Below are positions 34,808 through 46,683 of a stretch of 64,000 bases of DNA, piece by piece. The notes beneath the pieces were generated by a model, which was given only the letters and a program-made list of their open reading frames with translations, made no database searches and was not told where the DNA came from. Source of the DNA: Asterella californica (lineage: Eukaryota > Streptophyta > Marchantiopsida > Marchantiales > Aytoniaceae); contig JAYKYS010000011.1 of NCBI GenBank assembly GCA_036924285.1, positions 186,001 to 250,000 on the forward strand, given 5' to 3'. Position numbers and translations under genes: made by a program. Every line of letters begins with the position of its first letter. The first letter of the stretch is position 1.

Positions 34808-37800
34808 CTAATAGCAAAATTGTGGTGGAATTATTTTGCCGGGATTCATAATGTTATCTGGATCCAAGGTTTCCTTGATAGCGCCCATGACTTTCAATGC
34901 TTCGGGCCCCAGTTCCTTCTCCAGGTACTGCATTCCAGAAACAAATGTCAGCCTGCTTCTTCCTCTCGGCCCTATAGCACGGAGTTGCCTCAAAGTCGAG
35001 CTTTTGATTCTGAATATTCCGCTCACGTAATAGCTATAACCAGCATTCTTCGTGTATCTGGAGCTACAACCTTCGGCTATGCACATCGTCCTTATCCATA
35101 CCCGTTCTTTCATTTGTCCTCGCAAAAATCAACAATCAGCCAACGAGTTACGTACCTTCATTTTTCCTATTCCAACACCGTGTTCTCCTGTGCATGTCCC
35201 TGCAGAACGAGTAAAAGTTCATCTCCGTACAAATAAGCAAAGCAGAGTGTCTACCTACGAACAATTCAGTAGTCAGTTGCTATCGTCCCCACTAAGCATG
35301 AAGCGAAGTGAAAGAGCACAGAATTCGAAAGTGTTATTGTGAGAGTTTTATGTAAGAAGACACTTGCCTCCTAAGTCCAGCGCTGTATGGACCATGAGGT
35401 TTGATAATCTTTTTGCTTCGTTCGTTTCCTGTTTATTCTCCGGATCGAACATAATCAAGGTATGGAAGTTCCCGTCCCCAGCATGAGATATAATACCCCT
35501 GCGACAGGACGAGACCAACTAAGAAAGCCCGTACGGTTTTACGGAAACTTAGCTCATACGGCGATCCATATACAAAACCAACATGGACCTGCATTGAGCA
35601 TACACACTCCTGAACTGCAGAAGTTCTTTGATAACAGGAATCTTGCAACAGAATTACAACCACAATGAATAAGCAACGCGTGAAATCTTGATTCCTCTAC
35701 AACTGCATCTGAATCCCGGTGGTGAAGCAAAAAGAAAACCTATACCTTACACCATGAACTCCTCTTCCCTGGCAGCTTTAGTGATACCTACTAAACAATC
35801 TGATAGTGCTATAAATCGTGAAAGCATAAAACACGTTCCCAACGCGGAGAAAGTATTACGTTATCAAGGAAGATGCATCAATTTCCGCTTTCGCCTGCGC
35901 GATGCACTCCGCAAGTTTGGACAAAGGCACACAAACATCCTGCAACATAACGCAGAAACTCCACTGAATGTTATATTGGACACACGAATAATTCTACAAT
36001 AGCACTAGATGGAAAAGCATGTACGGCACTAGGATGCTTCCTCCGCCTCCTTCCAAGCTAGCAGGAAACATACGTTCATTAAGGGACCGTCGATTTTATG
36101 CTACTCCAATTACCGTTGTCATGATTTCAGCTTCGGAATCCAATGTTTGAGCTGCCCAGAAAGCCTCTTTCCTGATCTGTAACACGGCAAAGCGAAGTGA
36201 GATTAAGTTACTGGAACCATTCCTCTGCGTTAGTTGTAACCATTCTAGATCAAACTGCCTCCCTCTTATAACAACGAGAACGAATACATCAACGGCATTT
36301 ACATCCCGAAGTCCTGTTTTTAGCCATCGGGGACAAGATGTCGGACTACAGAAGCAGAGATGATATGCAGAGGTGATGTACCTTCCAAAGCTCCTCCTTC
36401 TCCGCTGCAGTTTCGGCATAGACGAAGTTTGATCCATGGTGCTGTTCTGCGATTTTCTTCACTATTTCTGTTTGTTCAAGAGCATATGCTTCTGTAACCA
36501 TGTTCGTAACAATCGTGTAACAAACGTTAATAAACAACTTTTGTTGTAACTTTTCTGAAACGTTAAAGAACATTCGAAGTAATAATGCAATTATGTATTT
36601 CCTTTCGAAGTAGGACGGAGTCGCTAGGAATGTACAGGTAACAGAAAAGCGTCTGAAACTGCTCCAGGACATGAAGTACTAGAAACCCTTTGTTGAACAC
36701 AGGTCTTCTCACATAATACGGCGCAGTCTGGAGTCTATTAGTAGTTAAACTAAAGGGGAAATGGTGGACCTGTTCCAATGAGCTCGAACATAAGCGTAGG
36801 AGCTTCCTTATAGCTTTTACCATTCGCTAGATTCACGGCTTTGATCATCACTTCATCTAACAGCTCCACCCTTGATGCCTGCACTTGAAATCACATGTTC
36901 CATGTATCTGTGACCTGAAACGAACCAATTTAAATAATGCTTTCTGGCAAGAGTCTACCATGTGATTGTCACGCTCAAACTTTGATACTGAGTTGAAAGC
37001 TGTCCTTGAACTATAAGACTGGCGCAGCCTGCTCATGAAAAGGTATCGTGCTGTTTCTGGTTGGAAGTGAAAGAGATCTACACAATCCCTCCGTTTCACA
37101 GGTATCTTGACGTTTAAAGATAATGTCGGATTTAGAGACCAGTACACAGTTAGGAAACACGACCTGAATACCCGAGTGCATAATGCCGATAGCCACATCC
37201 GCTGCATCTTTTATCGAAGGAAAGCTGCACATCGCAACCTGGAAGCCACAGCGAGATGCTCACATAAGAGCGTAACAAAGAGACATACTGGTCAGTGTTT
37301 CTGGGCTACAGTTCAAGCACAAGATTCATCTGTTATTTGTGGCTTACGGTCGATGCTTGAGGGATTTTCTGCAAGCGAAGTGTAACTTCTGTGATAACAC
37401 CCAGAGTGCCTTCGCTTCCAATCATGAGTCTTGTCAAGTCATATCTGTTCACAGAGAGAAGAGACAGCAACGTGAGGAGAATATCCTTTAAGCTTGAAAG
37501 GATCATTCCTTCTTCGGTGGGGGGATTTGATGATCAACCGAAACAGCAGCAAAATTCGGAGCGGTGAAGCTCATACAGACAATAAACAGTGTTTTGCTAT
37601 GTCCATATCTTTATAACGATATATTCTAAGCAAAAAGAATGTATACTTTTACTAGTTAATGTTGTTGGGAAACTTTAAGCTGAACACACGTATTTCCGTT
37701 CTCGGTACTGAAGTTCAGTCAAACTACCGACCCCGCAGCACTTTTCCGAGCCCGTGATGCTGTCTTCACGACATCCCCGTTAGCCATCACTACCTGATCT

Positions 37801-40389
37801 TCCGACATGTAACGAGACGAATTTAGCCATACGACAACTTTTACCAGACAGAATGAAACGTTCAAGGAAGGTTCATTCATGACTGAATCATGTACAGAAC
37901 GCAGTCCAACTTCTAGCTAACACCGTGCATTGGTACTCTTTGCTGTCTATATGATTTATTTGTATTTTCTTCCGATGTACAACTTTCTCAAGGCACTGTT
38001 AATACTTTGTCAAGGCAAAAGAAATTAGTGTCACTAAACGGCACCTGGAGCGAGAGGACGTTGTCCCGCATTGTCCCATAACTGCATCAATATTTCAGAA
38101 GCAGATAAAAAGAGTGCACTTAGACAAATCCAAAAGAGAGATGACGTTGTCCCGCATTATCTCATAACTGCATCAATATTTCAGAAGCAGATAAAAAGAT
38201 TACATTTAGACAAATCCAAAATCGTAACAGAAAGGAGGTCCAAGCCTTTGTACTTCTGTACTTCTTGAAGGTAATATCTCAATACTACCGGTAGTCTCTA
38301 ACTGGAGGCTTCTATTCAATAAATCAAAAAAGATTAAACGACTAACCGGACGGCAAGAGATCCAGAACAACGGCAAGCACACATGCCTCCAACTGTTGCG
38401 CCTGGGCCTGAACAGATCGAACGCACAGGTTGAACGCGAAAATAACGACAGTGTACAACTTGAAGCTGAAAAAAGACTCTGGAACAAACTAGTCGCTTAA
38501 GTGCTCATACACTGACCGGTAATGTCAATGACCCCTAGCCAGCAGAATCATCAGATCCTCGTCATACCAAGTGACTTCAACCCACTTACCCGGATCAAGG
38601 GGAAAGAAGAGCTCTTGTGGTTTCAGATACTCGTTGAGCTCAACCCATCCCATGCCTGCCTCCACCACGACATCCATATCTTCAACATGAAGCTCCTTAA
38701 TTTTCTGCTATCAGACGGCGTACACCAATAGGTTTAACCAAATGAGATTCTCACAAGGAAATAACGCGTGGAGAATGAGTAAATAACTGGTCCTCTGATA
38801 ATAAGAGACTCGCTTCACTCTTCTTAGGTTTATGAAACCAAACATTACCTTCATCATTGTCATGTCGATGGAAACCCCACCACGCATAGTCAAGGTGTGA
38901 CCTTCTAGAGAAGTTGCAGCTCCATATGGAACAACAGGGACCTGAAAGCCGTCTCCACACCCATCACCTTCCCATTATCAACGTCTAAAGAACTACACAT
39001 ATCAGGTAGTCACAGCCTGGTTGAAAAGACAGCATATGTAGAACGGTATATGTACATCAAATTTCCATGTAAAGAAACAACGTTAAAGCTTTATGTTGTG
39101 GAAATTGAGCTTATGTTTCAGCACTGATATCCTCGAAAGACAGGACGTAGCATAAAGTAATCATTAAAGTAGGTTACTGACCTTGTACTTTTGGCAGAGC
39201 TTCACGATGGCAACGACTTCCTCCGTGGACCTGTATGGTGCATGCATCACCTACTGTGTTTCTCACACCACTGAGAGAATATTCAACTCATGGATGATTT
39301 CAAACATTGCCAGTAACCAGAGAGATACACTGGAATAATTAGTAAACCAAAGTAGCGAGGTCGAAAATTCCTGCGCTTACACTTACAGAGGATATACCAC
39401 CACATCCGGTACGTTATCAATTTTATGGTAGCTGTTCCAGGGCTTTCCATGTGCGTTTCTCTCATCCTTGTCGAAGATCACCCTGTCCTTCTGCCATCCT
39501 CGACGCAGTTGACGACACCGGAGATGTAAGGCACTCAAGAGCAACTTACATAAGCCCTCAGTGAATCATAAGCTGCTTCAAGAAACTGGTTTAAACATAA
39601 AAACTGAGCATCATTTAGAAGGGTTGCATACATTGAGGACCTATTCTCAAGCTAGCACTCTCCGAGATTCAGCTGTTTACTTCTCCGACAGATGAAGGAC
39701 ATAACTGACTTAAGAGTCACATACTTTAATGGCACTTTGCAACTCGTCAATGAAAGACTGAGGAAGTCCAGCAGGAGCGAGCTTTGGTGGCAGCACCAAT
39801 TCTGCGCTGCAAATTGCCACGACACAAATTACTTACTGCTGGACACCTGCAGCTACTTCCATTTATATATACTCGTGTTTAGAAGTCCGCATAAGTTTAA
39901 CAATTCAAGCTTACTTCTAATTTAGTTTGCTTTCTCAGCTAACAATAGTTCCAATATCTCGATCACATCAATTCAGCTGACTAACAGGCAGGCATTATAG
40001 TGAAGAGGAGACCTGATAGTCTCATTGGCCTGGGAAGAAACTGGGTCAACCGGTCCATAGAACTGCTTCAGGAAATAAATCCCGGCAGAAGCAAAGAGAC
40101 CACCGACGACATACTTTCTCCAACTCGAGCTCTTTGCCGGCTCCTGAATCATCTGGTCTGAAGCTGCTGAAAAATTCTGCCTCGACAGGAATTGCGGCAA
40201 AGGGGCTGCGATCGAGCCATAATTTGTGGAAAGCGAATTCACAACCCGAGAGCTGAATCCAAAAGATCGGCTGGAGAGACTCGTACTTCTACCGGATGAG
40301 TACGTGTAGCAAGACGAAGAAAAAGGTGAAGACGAGGAGAAGAAAAGACGAGATGCTGCAGAGCTCGATCTACGACGGGAAGAAGCCAT
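34808..40389 (-). CDS. DLD: D-lactate dehydrogenase (cytochrome), mitochondrial
   Basis: FAD flavoenzyme oxidising D-lactate to pyruvate with cytochrome c as acceptor; the final step of methylglyoxal detoxification in plants. Exons, 5' to 3' on the minus strand: 40389-40013, 39806-39725, 39490-39387, 39230-39182, 38941-38849, 38704-38590, 38407-38347, 38081-38045, 37793-37732, 37444-37348, 37238-37164, 36878-36770, 36491-36382, 36176-36114, 35939-35860, 35498-35368, 35199-35156, 34927-34808. They join in frame to 602 codons plus TAG (Arabidopsis protein about 567). The Ser/Arg-rich N-terminus ([17 protein letters not shown]) is a mitochondrial presequence. It is followed by a hydrophobic stretch, FAD-binding [64 protein letters not shown] and [15 protein letters not shown], ending [13 protein letters not shown]. 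The intron 35200-35367 has a GC donor. No break in the frame; presumably functional. Confidence 0.96.
38045..38222 (-). repeat. 86-bp tandem duplication containing a D-LDH exon
   Basis: Copy A (about 38051-38136) contains nearly all of the 37-nt exon 38081-38045 ([12 protein letters not shown]). Copy B (about 38137-38222) carries the equivalent stretch 38167-38131, reading [12 protein letters not shown]. Both keep the GATGCAG acceptor. Only copy A has a donor (CCAG|GTGCCG); at the matching place copy B has TTTTGGATTTG, so it cannot be spliced the same way. Confidence 0.92.
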
Positions 40390-42217
40390 GAGAGGTAAAA
40401 CCGTAAAGATGCCCCACGCAAATTCTCCACTTTCCGATGTTCGTCAAAAACCACGCGCAATCTCAGAAATGCGTTTCTGCTGGACTGAAGTATAACACGG
40501 AGCTTTTAAGGGTGACAGAGGCGGAAGTGGAATCAGATTGAGTGGAAGAAGTCCGGTTCTGTTCCTGGCCTTGATACAGCCCTGCGATCATGCAGGCATC
40601 GAATCTGCCAATGGATCTACCAGTTCTAAATGAATTCACGTACTCCCGGGCGCTCTCGTTCTTATCCAATACAGGATTAGCAGGACAAAATTCCTCTCTG
40701 TCCAATAACGCAGATCGAGGGTCTCAGAACTACAGAGATTGGCAATAACTACAAGCATGCAGAGCACACAATATTCGAACTGAGGCGCGTCCTTACTCTC
40801 GACGTGGTTACTTCAAACCTCAGTCGCGGTGGTCCGATGCAAATACTTCGCCAATCCTTGACAGCTTGTACGATGTTCTGATGAACCACAATCGGAGACT
40901 CGAAATGATCGCAGCGTCAAGGAAACCTTGTTTTAGACAGCGCCAATTTGTCTGCCCTTACTGGCATCAGCCAACAAGTTCGTCCAAAGTTCTATCTTGC
41001 GTGTCTTCCTTGCATATTTCACCTCTTCCATTTCGGATGGAAGAGGGGAAATATGAGAGACTTCGAGTAGAAAAGCAATTTCGGGAATGGAGTAGTGTTT
41101 CTTCTTAAAGACCACACATTTTTGTAAATCGATGTATTAACAATATGAAAACGATTCAATCGCTTGATGGCGCGTTCAAAGTGAAAGATATTTTTCTGTT
41201 AAAATAGCCAAGTTTCTGGGCGTGTTAGATATAAAACTTGTGGCGTGTAATCATTTCAAGGCGCAAGCATTACCAGTGGAGAACTGATGGTGTTGCCATA
41301 GGTTCTCCATTGCTAATGCTCCTTCTAGTGGTAAAATTGTATATATTTGTCCGCAAGTTCCTCTACGGTTCCTTTCGTCTCCTGCTAAGCTTTTACGTTC
41401 ATTCTCTCGAAAGTTTCCAGGCAGACATCCCGGAAAATACGAAGTTTCACTGCCCAAGACACGACGGGTTCCCCGTACATTGAGGACGAACCACTCTAGT
41501 TACTCGCTGTAAACAGCTTGTTCGCACCTCAGAGGACGGCGATTGAACCGTCTTAAGGTAGAGTCAACGACCGCTTATGGTCGTACAGGAGAAACATGTC
41601 CTGGAAGCTTGTCCTTGGAAGCTTAAGTGATGGGAAACCACGACACTTAGTAGAAGACAGATGCACGGCGAGTGTATTTGCAGATAAAAGATCGTGCTTT
41701 TTGTTAGTAAACAGTGATGGCTCCTGTCATATTCAAGACCAATTGCATCACAGAGTGTTCTGGTAATGTACCAAAGACACTACATTTGAACAATAATATT
41801 TTCTTGACCAGTTGCTACTGGTTAGATGAATGTTCTAGCTGGACAGGCGGAGTGCTGAGAAAAATCACCCTGCCTGTACTCTCCAAAGGGTGGGAAATAT
41901 CCCACCGAAGTAAATCTGTTTCATCTGAAGAAGAGGACTATCCGGGAGAAAAATGGTTTACACGCTAGATCAACCAATTAGAAAGTCCAGCCACAACGCA
42001 TCAGAGTAACTCACGCGGTGCTGCAAGGAGGTTTCTGCTTTCATGGATTTCACATCGTGGCCAAAATGGCCTGATCTTTCGTCGAGGAAACCCGCCCAGT
42101 GAACTTTCAACGTTTATGACCTTGCTTGTTCAGGATAGACCTGGCCATGAAGGGAACTTGAAGGTCGTCAATTTCCTGGTCACGTCAGCTTCGGTTCTGA
42201 AACATTCAACTTTACAC
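40390..42217. other. Intergenic between D-LDH (minus) and PIG-A 3' end
   Basis: It should contain the D-LDH promoter and 5' UTR just above 40389 and the PIG-A 3' UTR just below 42218. No supported gene. A hairpin lies at 41013-41055. Short open frames here lack splice or family support. Confidence 0.5.
41013..41055. repeat. Hairpin, 19-nt arms, 5-nt loop
   Basis: Arms 41013-41031 and 41037-41055 pair at 18 of 19 positions (CATATTTCACCTCTTCCAT against its complement), with loop TTCGG. It lies about 0.65 kb upstream of the D-LDH start codon. It could be a small-RNA precursor or a terminator-like fold; too little evidence to choose. Confidence 0.85.
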
Positions 42218-45200
42218 TCACTCTTCAGAGCTTCCGCTCGTACTTCCAACTTGCGTGCGCTGAAAATCAGGTGCTAAGTCGATCTCCTCTTCTGGCTGTT
42301 TCAAACGAAAAGATTGTACGATATAACTAAAGAGTGATTCAGATGAACGACTTGACAATGTGCATCGCCGTCTAGTTTCTTGTCTCTTCCTGAACACATC
42401 TCTACCCACGAACATTTCGGGTATTGGTAACGTAAATTCATCATACCTGCCACCACTGAAGAATGTGCCACAGTATGTAGTCAATGATTACTACAAGACA
42501 AAACAATTTTCCTGCCCAGGGTCCGCAAGCGTTGTACCTGCAATACACGGCAGAAATGCTTCTCAAACTTTCTGATATCTTTCTCCTTCCTCTGAATTTC
42601 TTGCGGCGTGATTCAGCCTTCTCAAGTTACTTTTAAGCAGAGGTCAAAGAAGCAATTAACGAATGTAAGGCGAAAACATACCACTTCAGGCGCATAGGTT
42701 TCGCCTGGAAAGCTAACAACTACAACTTGGCTGGAGAGATTTTAGCTCGAGTAGACTTCACTTTGTGGGCTTGCAAATAGGCGGAATATTACCTCGAAAG
42801 TCGCTGTAGAAGATCCTCATTTCCAGTGTTCATTGCGTGATTATACACACTTTCTGTTCTTTGTGCCACGTCCGGCCAGCTGTAGAGGGTCCCCATCTGC
42901 AATATAAGCACTTGTGTTATCACAAAGTGCCTGGGCCCCTGCCTCACGCTTTCCACTAGCATCAGCTTTTCAAGGGGAAAAGTACATCTATGAAATAGAT
43001 GCGTATTCAATGTTCCGATTGGCATGATATATTTTCAGTAGGGCTAATTTTGTAAAAGCTGGAAATTTGGACTTCTTTTCCCAGCAGAAATCACTGGATG
43101 GATACTTGGTCACAGGAAACTTCTGTAGTAGAAAGAACTAGGGGAACTAGAACTAGAGAGACTTACGGGATTGCAGGTTAAAAACAACGGGGAGGTTCTT
43201 GAAGTGAAACGAGGATAGTGAACGCCTTCTGAACCTAAGGGGGGATTCAAAAGCACGACTTCACCAGCTAAAAGCACACAGCTCTTGTACCACAAAGCAT
43301 AAGACGACGCTTCATCGAAAGTTGGTAATACTTGGTAGTGTATTTCTAGTCTTAATGCCAGAAATTTGACGATGTGACGGGACGGACCACAAAAGCATCC
43401 GTCGTTGCTTACGCAGTTCCAGTTGCAAGTTCATATTGAAGCTAAAATTTCCTACGTAAAACAGTTACCTGGTCATGCATGGCAAAAGGATCAACGCTTG
43501 GAAGAAGCTCAATCGCTTGAGCTATGGCTGCAACCATTCGTGCAGGTATTGGCTCCGCCAAAACAATGTACTCCGGGGGGAGAACCTGCAGTTCACCGAA
43601 TTATCCATACAAGCTCACTCATCTGCTGTTGAGAAAAACATCTAAGATGGCATACAGAAGTTGCAATCCAGCCATAAGCTTCTCTAGATAAATCGCCAAA
43701 GTTCAACACTAGAGGGTCGTCGAATCCATACATGCCTCTGGAACACCACCAACTCGTGTGCTCACTGTGAGCAGTCCACAGCATGCCGCTTCCAAGATAG
43801 CGATACAGAAAGCCTCAGTTAACGAGCTGAGAAGGATAACAGAAAACCAGTAAGAAGATTCCCTGCGAGATCCTCGCTAAAAGTCTAATTTTCATTTCCT
43901 GTGTGAGTGTACCTCTCCTCGAGCAACTGTATTGTACATTCGGACCATCCCCACAAGGCTAGAAACCGACCTGTTGAGAAATATATGACCGCGTATAAGA
44001 ACGCTACGCACGTTAGCGTGAGCAACTGCGCCGAGCATCTCCACTCGCTCTTGCAGATGATACTTTTCTCTCATTTCTTCCAGGCGAACTCTCTTTGGCC
44101 CATCCCCACCAATTATGAACCGGACCTACGTCCGTCCCAAAAAGCCAAAGAAGCGCAAAGGTTGAGAAACACTAGGCTGAGGAGTAGTGTTTGGTTTTAT
44201 CTGTTCTCTAACTAGTCTCCCCCACACGATCACATCATAAGCAGAATAACCCGACTTAATCAGTGGACTGTATATATCAGCAGAGCTCCTTTCACATCCA
44301 GAACCAAAGCTTAATCCTATACAAAAATTCATAGACTTCGATAACGTATATCTTGATACGCGGAAAGCTATTTCCAGAGAAAAAAACAACTTCTTCCACG
44401 CAGTTAGGTAAGCCCAAAGAGTTTTGAACCCATGCAAGCACAAATTGAGTCACAAAAGAGTGGTGAACATGTATGCTCCCTTGGTTCGAGAAGTTATATT
44501 CATACGTCGAGAAAGGGGAAATGTGTAGGAACTCCATAACGTATAGTTAGTCTCAGATATGCGATGTCACTAGAACCTAAAGCTTAATCCACTTGTAAAC
44601 CTCATAAACCTCGATGACGTAAAATTAGTCTCAGATATATCATCACAGATATGCTGATAATAAAATCATACCTGTGGAAACAATCTGCACACTTCCGGGA
44701 TGACCTCCACGAGCAAATCGGCTCCCTTCCGATACACTAATCTACTGATTATCACAATGACGACCTCGTCTTGGATACGTGAACTTGGATCTGGCTGAAA
44801 CATGGCGGTATCTACAGCGTTTGGAATAACAAAAATCTTCTCAGGAGGTAAACGAGACCGAAGATGTGTATTTTCTTTACTGGTATGAGAAACGCAAATT
44901 GCTTGCTGGACATCAGCAAGAGTAAACTCTAAAACTTTATTCATGTGGATGCTCCCTATATCAGCAAATCCGTAAAGAGAATGGTCTGTGAACACGGTTT
45001 TATATCCCATGGTCCGTGCGTGCATGATAGCCTCGTGACACAAGGTAGAAAAGGCCTGATGTCCATGAACTAGTGTGATTCGCTCCCGTACAATTATCGT
45101 CCGAAAAATCGGAAATGTCCCAAACAGAGTAGGAAATGAAGTTTGAAGATAAAATGGGAGCCACGGAATGTAGTAAACCTTGAGCCCGTTAGTCATGTAC

Positions 45201-45523
45201 CGCACTCCACTCCTCCGCCCATACGCATGCGTTGCCACCACCACCTGAGGTTCAAGGTGAACAACCTCTGCTTTGATTCTTGAACTAAAATCAAACAGAA
45301 ATGTTGTTCTCGAGGTTCTATTTCTCTAACAAAAATTCTATACAGCAGAAAGACCACAATTGCTTACCTTATGACCACGCTGCATGAGGCATTGGGCAAG
45401 GTAGTAGATGTGATTCTCAACGCCTCCGAAGTTCGGATAGAAAAAGTCAGAAACCATCAGCACGCGGTGTCGCCTTGGCGGTTCCTCCATGTTCACTGGC
45501 ACGCGAGGCACAACAATGGGCAT
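42218..45523 (-). CDS. PIGA: PIG-A, GPI-GlcNAc transferase catalytic subunit
   Basis: Transfers GlcNAc from UDP-GlcNAc to phosphatidylinositol at the ER, the first step of GPI-anchor synthesis. Exons on the minus strand: 45523-45368, 45244-44672, 44125-43971, 43826-43736, 43585-43469, 42896-42793, 42537-42447, 42295-42218; they join in frame to 454 codons plus TGA (plant orthologues about 447). Visible: [65 protein letters not shown], the GT4 block [73 protein letters not shown], and a C-terminal membrane segment ([19 protein letters not shown]) before an acidic tail. The intron 43586-43735 has a GC donor. The frame is open upstream of the chosen ATG for at least 70 bases, so an earlier start is possible. 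Confidence 0.96.
44126..44671 (-). repeat. Repeat-laden PIG-A intron 2
   Basis: The 546-bp intron contains the inverted partner of 26160-26350 (at about 44340-44530). It also has internal near-duplications: AGAACC-AAAGCTTAATCC at about 44300 and 44573, ATAACGTATA at about 44341 and 44538, and TTAGTCTCAGATAT at about 44548 and 44626. This suggests a nested or duplicated insertion that splicing tolerates. Confidence 0.65.
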
Positions 45524-46390
45524 GAGCTCTGCAGGAAAGCGGAGATCTTGTCTCCTCCTGGTTGGGTCAAATTGCCCAGTCCGTGAAACCGAGGAATGAT
45601 TTGGGGACCACCAGCGGCTTAGGTTCAGTGTTAGTGCTCAGGACGTCGCAGGAGACGCTCCGGGGGACGATGGCCAGGGCGCGAGCGCGGCGGAGGCGCG
45701 CATCGGCGTTGCGAGTGCGCATCGATCTTTTCGAGGGTTCAGTGAGGTTCAGAGAGTGAGAGTGAGAATTGTGAATAGGGAGTAGAAGTTCCAGAAACGA
45801 AGGAGATTTAGGTAGGAATGGAGACGGGCGCCGGGGGTGTGGATGGGAGAAGAATCAAATGCCAAGACAGGAAGGGGAAGAAATGACAGGCGGAAGACCG
45901 AGGAACGAGAAAGAGCCGGGAAAAAGACGGACGAGTCGACACAGAAATTCAAGAACAAGAAGGTGGGGACAGCTTCGCGGTTGAACCCGAGGGCCGCAGA
46001 GCGCTGTCGAACGACACAGAAAGCTAATGCACTTCTAGTGCGACTCACATCGCGAACTCTACAGTAGTGGCACAGTTTCGCAAATGAATGTGCACTTAAT
46101 TAATGTTCAGCGTGTGACGGGGAGTTTCCAGTGAAAGCTGGAAGCTGGCCCCTATTTCCTAAACCTCGCGGGAAGGCGATTTTTTTCTAAGGCATTGGAC
46201 CATAATTCTGCAGCAGGGGGCCGAACCGTAGTAAATGATAAATGATAAATATTTTAACGGACATTCGAACCGTAGTAAATGATAAATGTTTTATCTTGTC
46301 CGTTTATTCTTTCAAGAGACGTCGACTGTCCTTTGTGGATAATCACAGCGTACTTGGATCAGTTTCACATGACAGTGACTTTGTTGCATC
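45524..46390 (-). promoter_or_regulatory. 5' flank of PIG-A, GC-rich then AT-rich
   Basis: The stretch 45640-45730 is GC-rich (GCGCGAGCGCGGCGGAGGCG) and probably contains the promoter or 5' UTR of PIG-A. Short direct repeats around GAACCGTAGTAAATGATAAAT occur at 46226-46246 and 46267-46287. Open frames here are not supported as genes. Confidence 0.35.
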
Positions 46391-46640
46391 TCCAACCGAG
46401 AGCAAGAAGGTTTGAATCTCAGACCTTTCGTTTAGAGGTCTGAGACTCAACCATCTCAACTATCGATCTTTGGTAGCTCTCCAAGAACCCTAAGACCGCG
46501 GCTTACGGCCGCAACATCAAAATGAACATTGCAAGGATTGAACCTAGGACCTCCCCGTCTTATTCTTGAACTCCCACCACCACACTGCCAAAGGAGGATG
46601 ACAGAATCCTCTCCCGCACTGTAATAAAGTTGTCCCACTC
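46390..46640 (-). mobile_element. Candidate dimeric tRNA-derived SINE
   Basis: On the minus strand two tRNA-like heads follow each other. The first has an A-box-like TGGCAGTGTGGTGG (about 46590-46577) and B box GGTTCAATCC (46544-46535). The second has A-box-like AGTTGAGATGGTTGAG (about 46461-46446), a 9-bp anticodon-type stem CTCAGACCT/AGGTCTGAG, and B box GATTCAAACC. Neither is a full tRNA. Spacing of A to B boxes (about 35-45 bases) fits Pol III promoters. The 3' end was not found. Confidence 0.6.
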
Positions 46641-46683
46641 GATCTCTACATCTCCTGCCCGAATTTCTCCTTTGCCTACCCGG

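Noticed and set aside
38131..38167. Copy B of the D-LDH exon as a normal alternative exon
   Set aside because: No donor at the matching position and a stop follows in frame; kept only as a duplication or poison-exon candidate.
45562..45759. Arg-rich plus-strand frame upstream of PIG-A
   Set aside because: GC-rich promoter-like DNA, no splice or family support.
46390..46640. Functional tRNA genes
   Set aside because: A/B-box-like motifs are present but acceptor stems and canonical anticodon loops are not.
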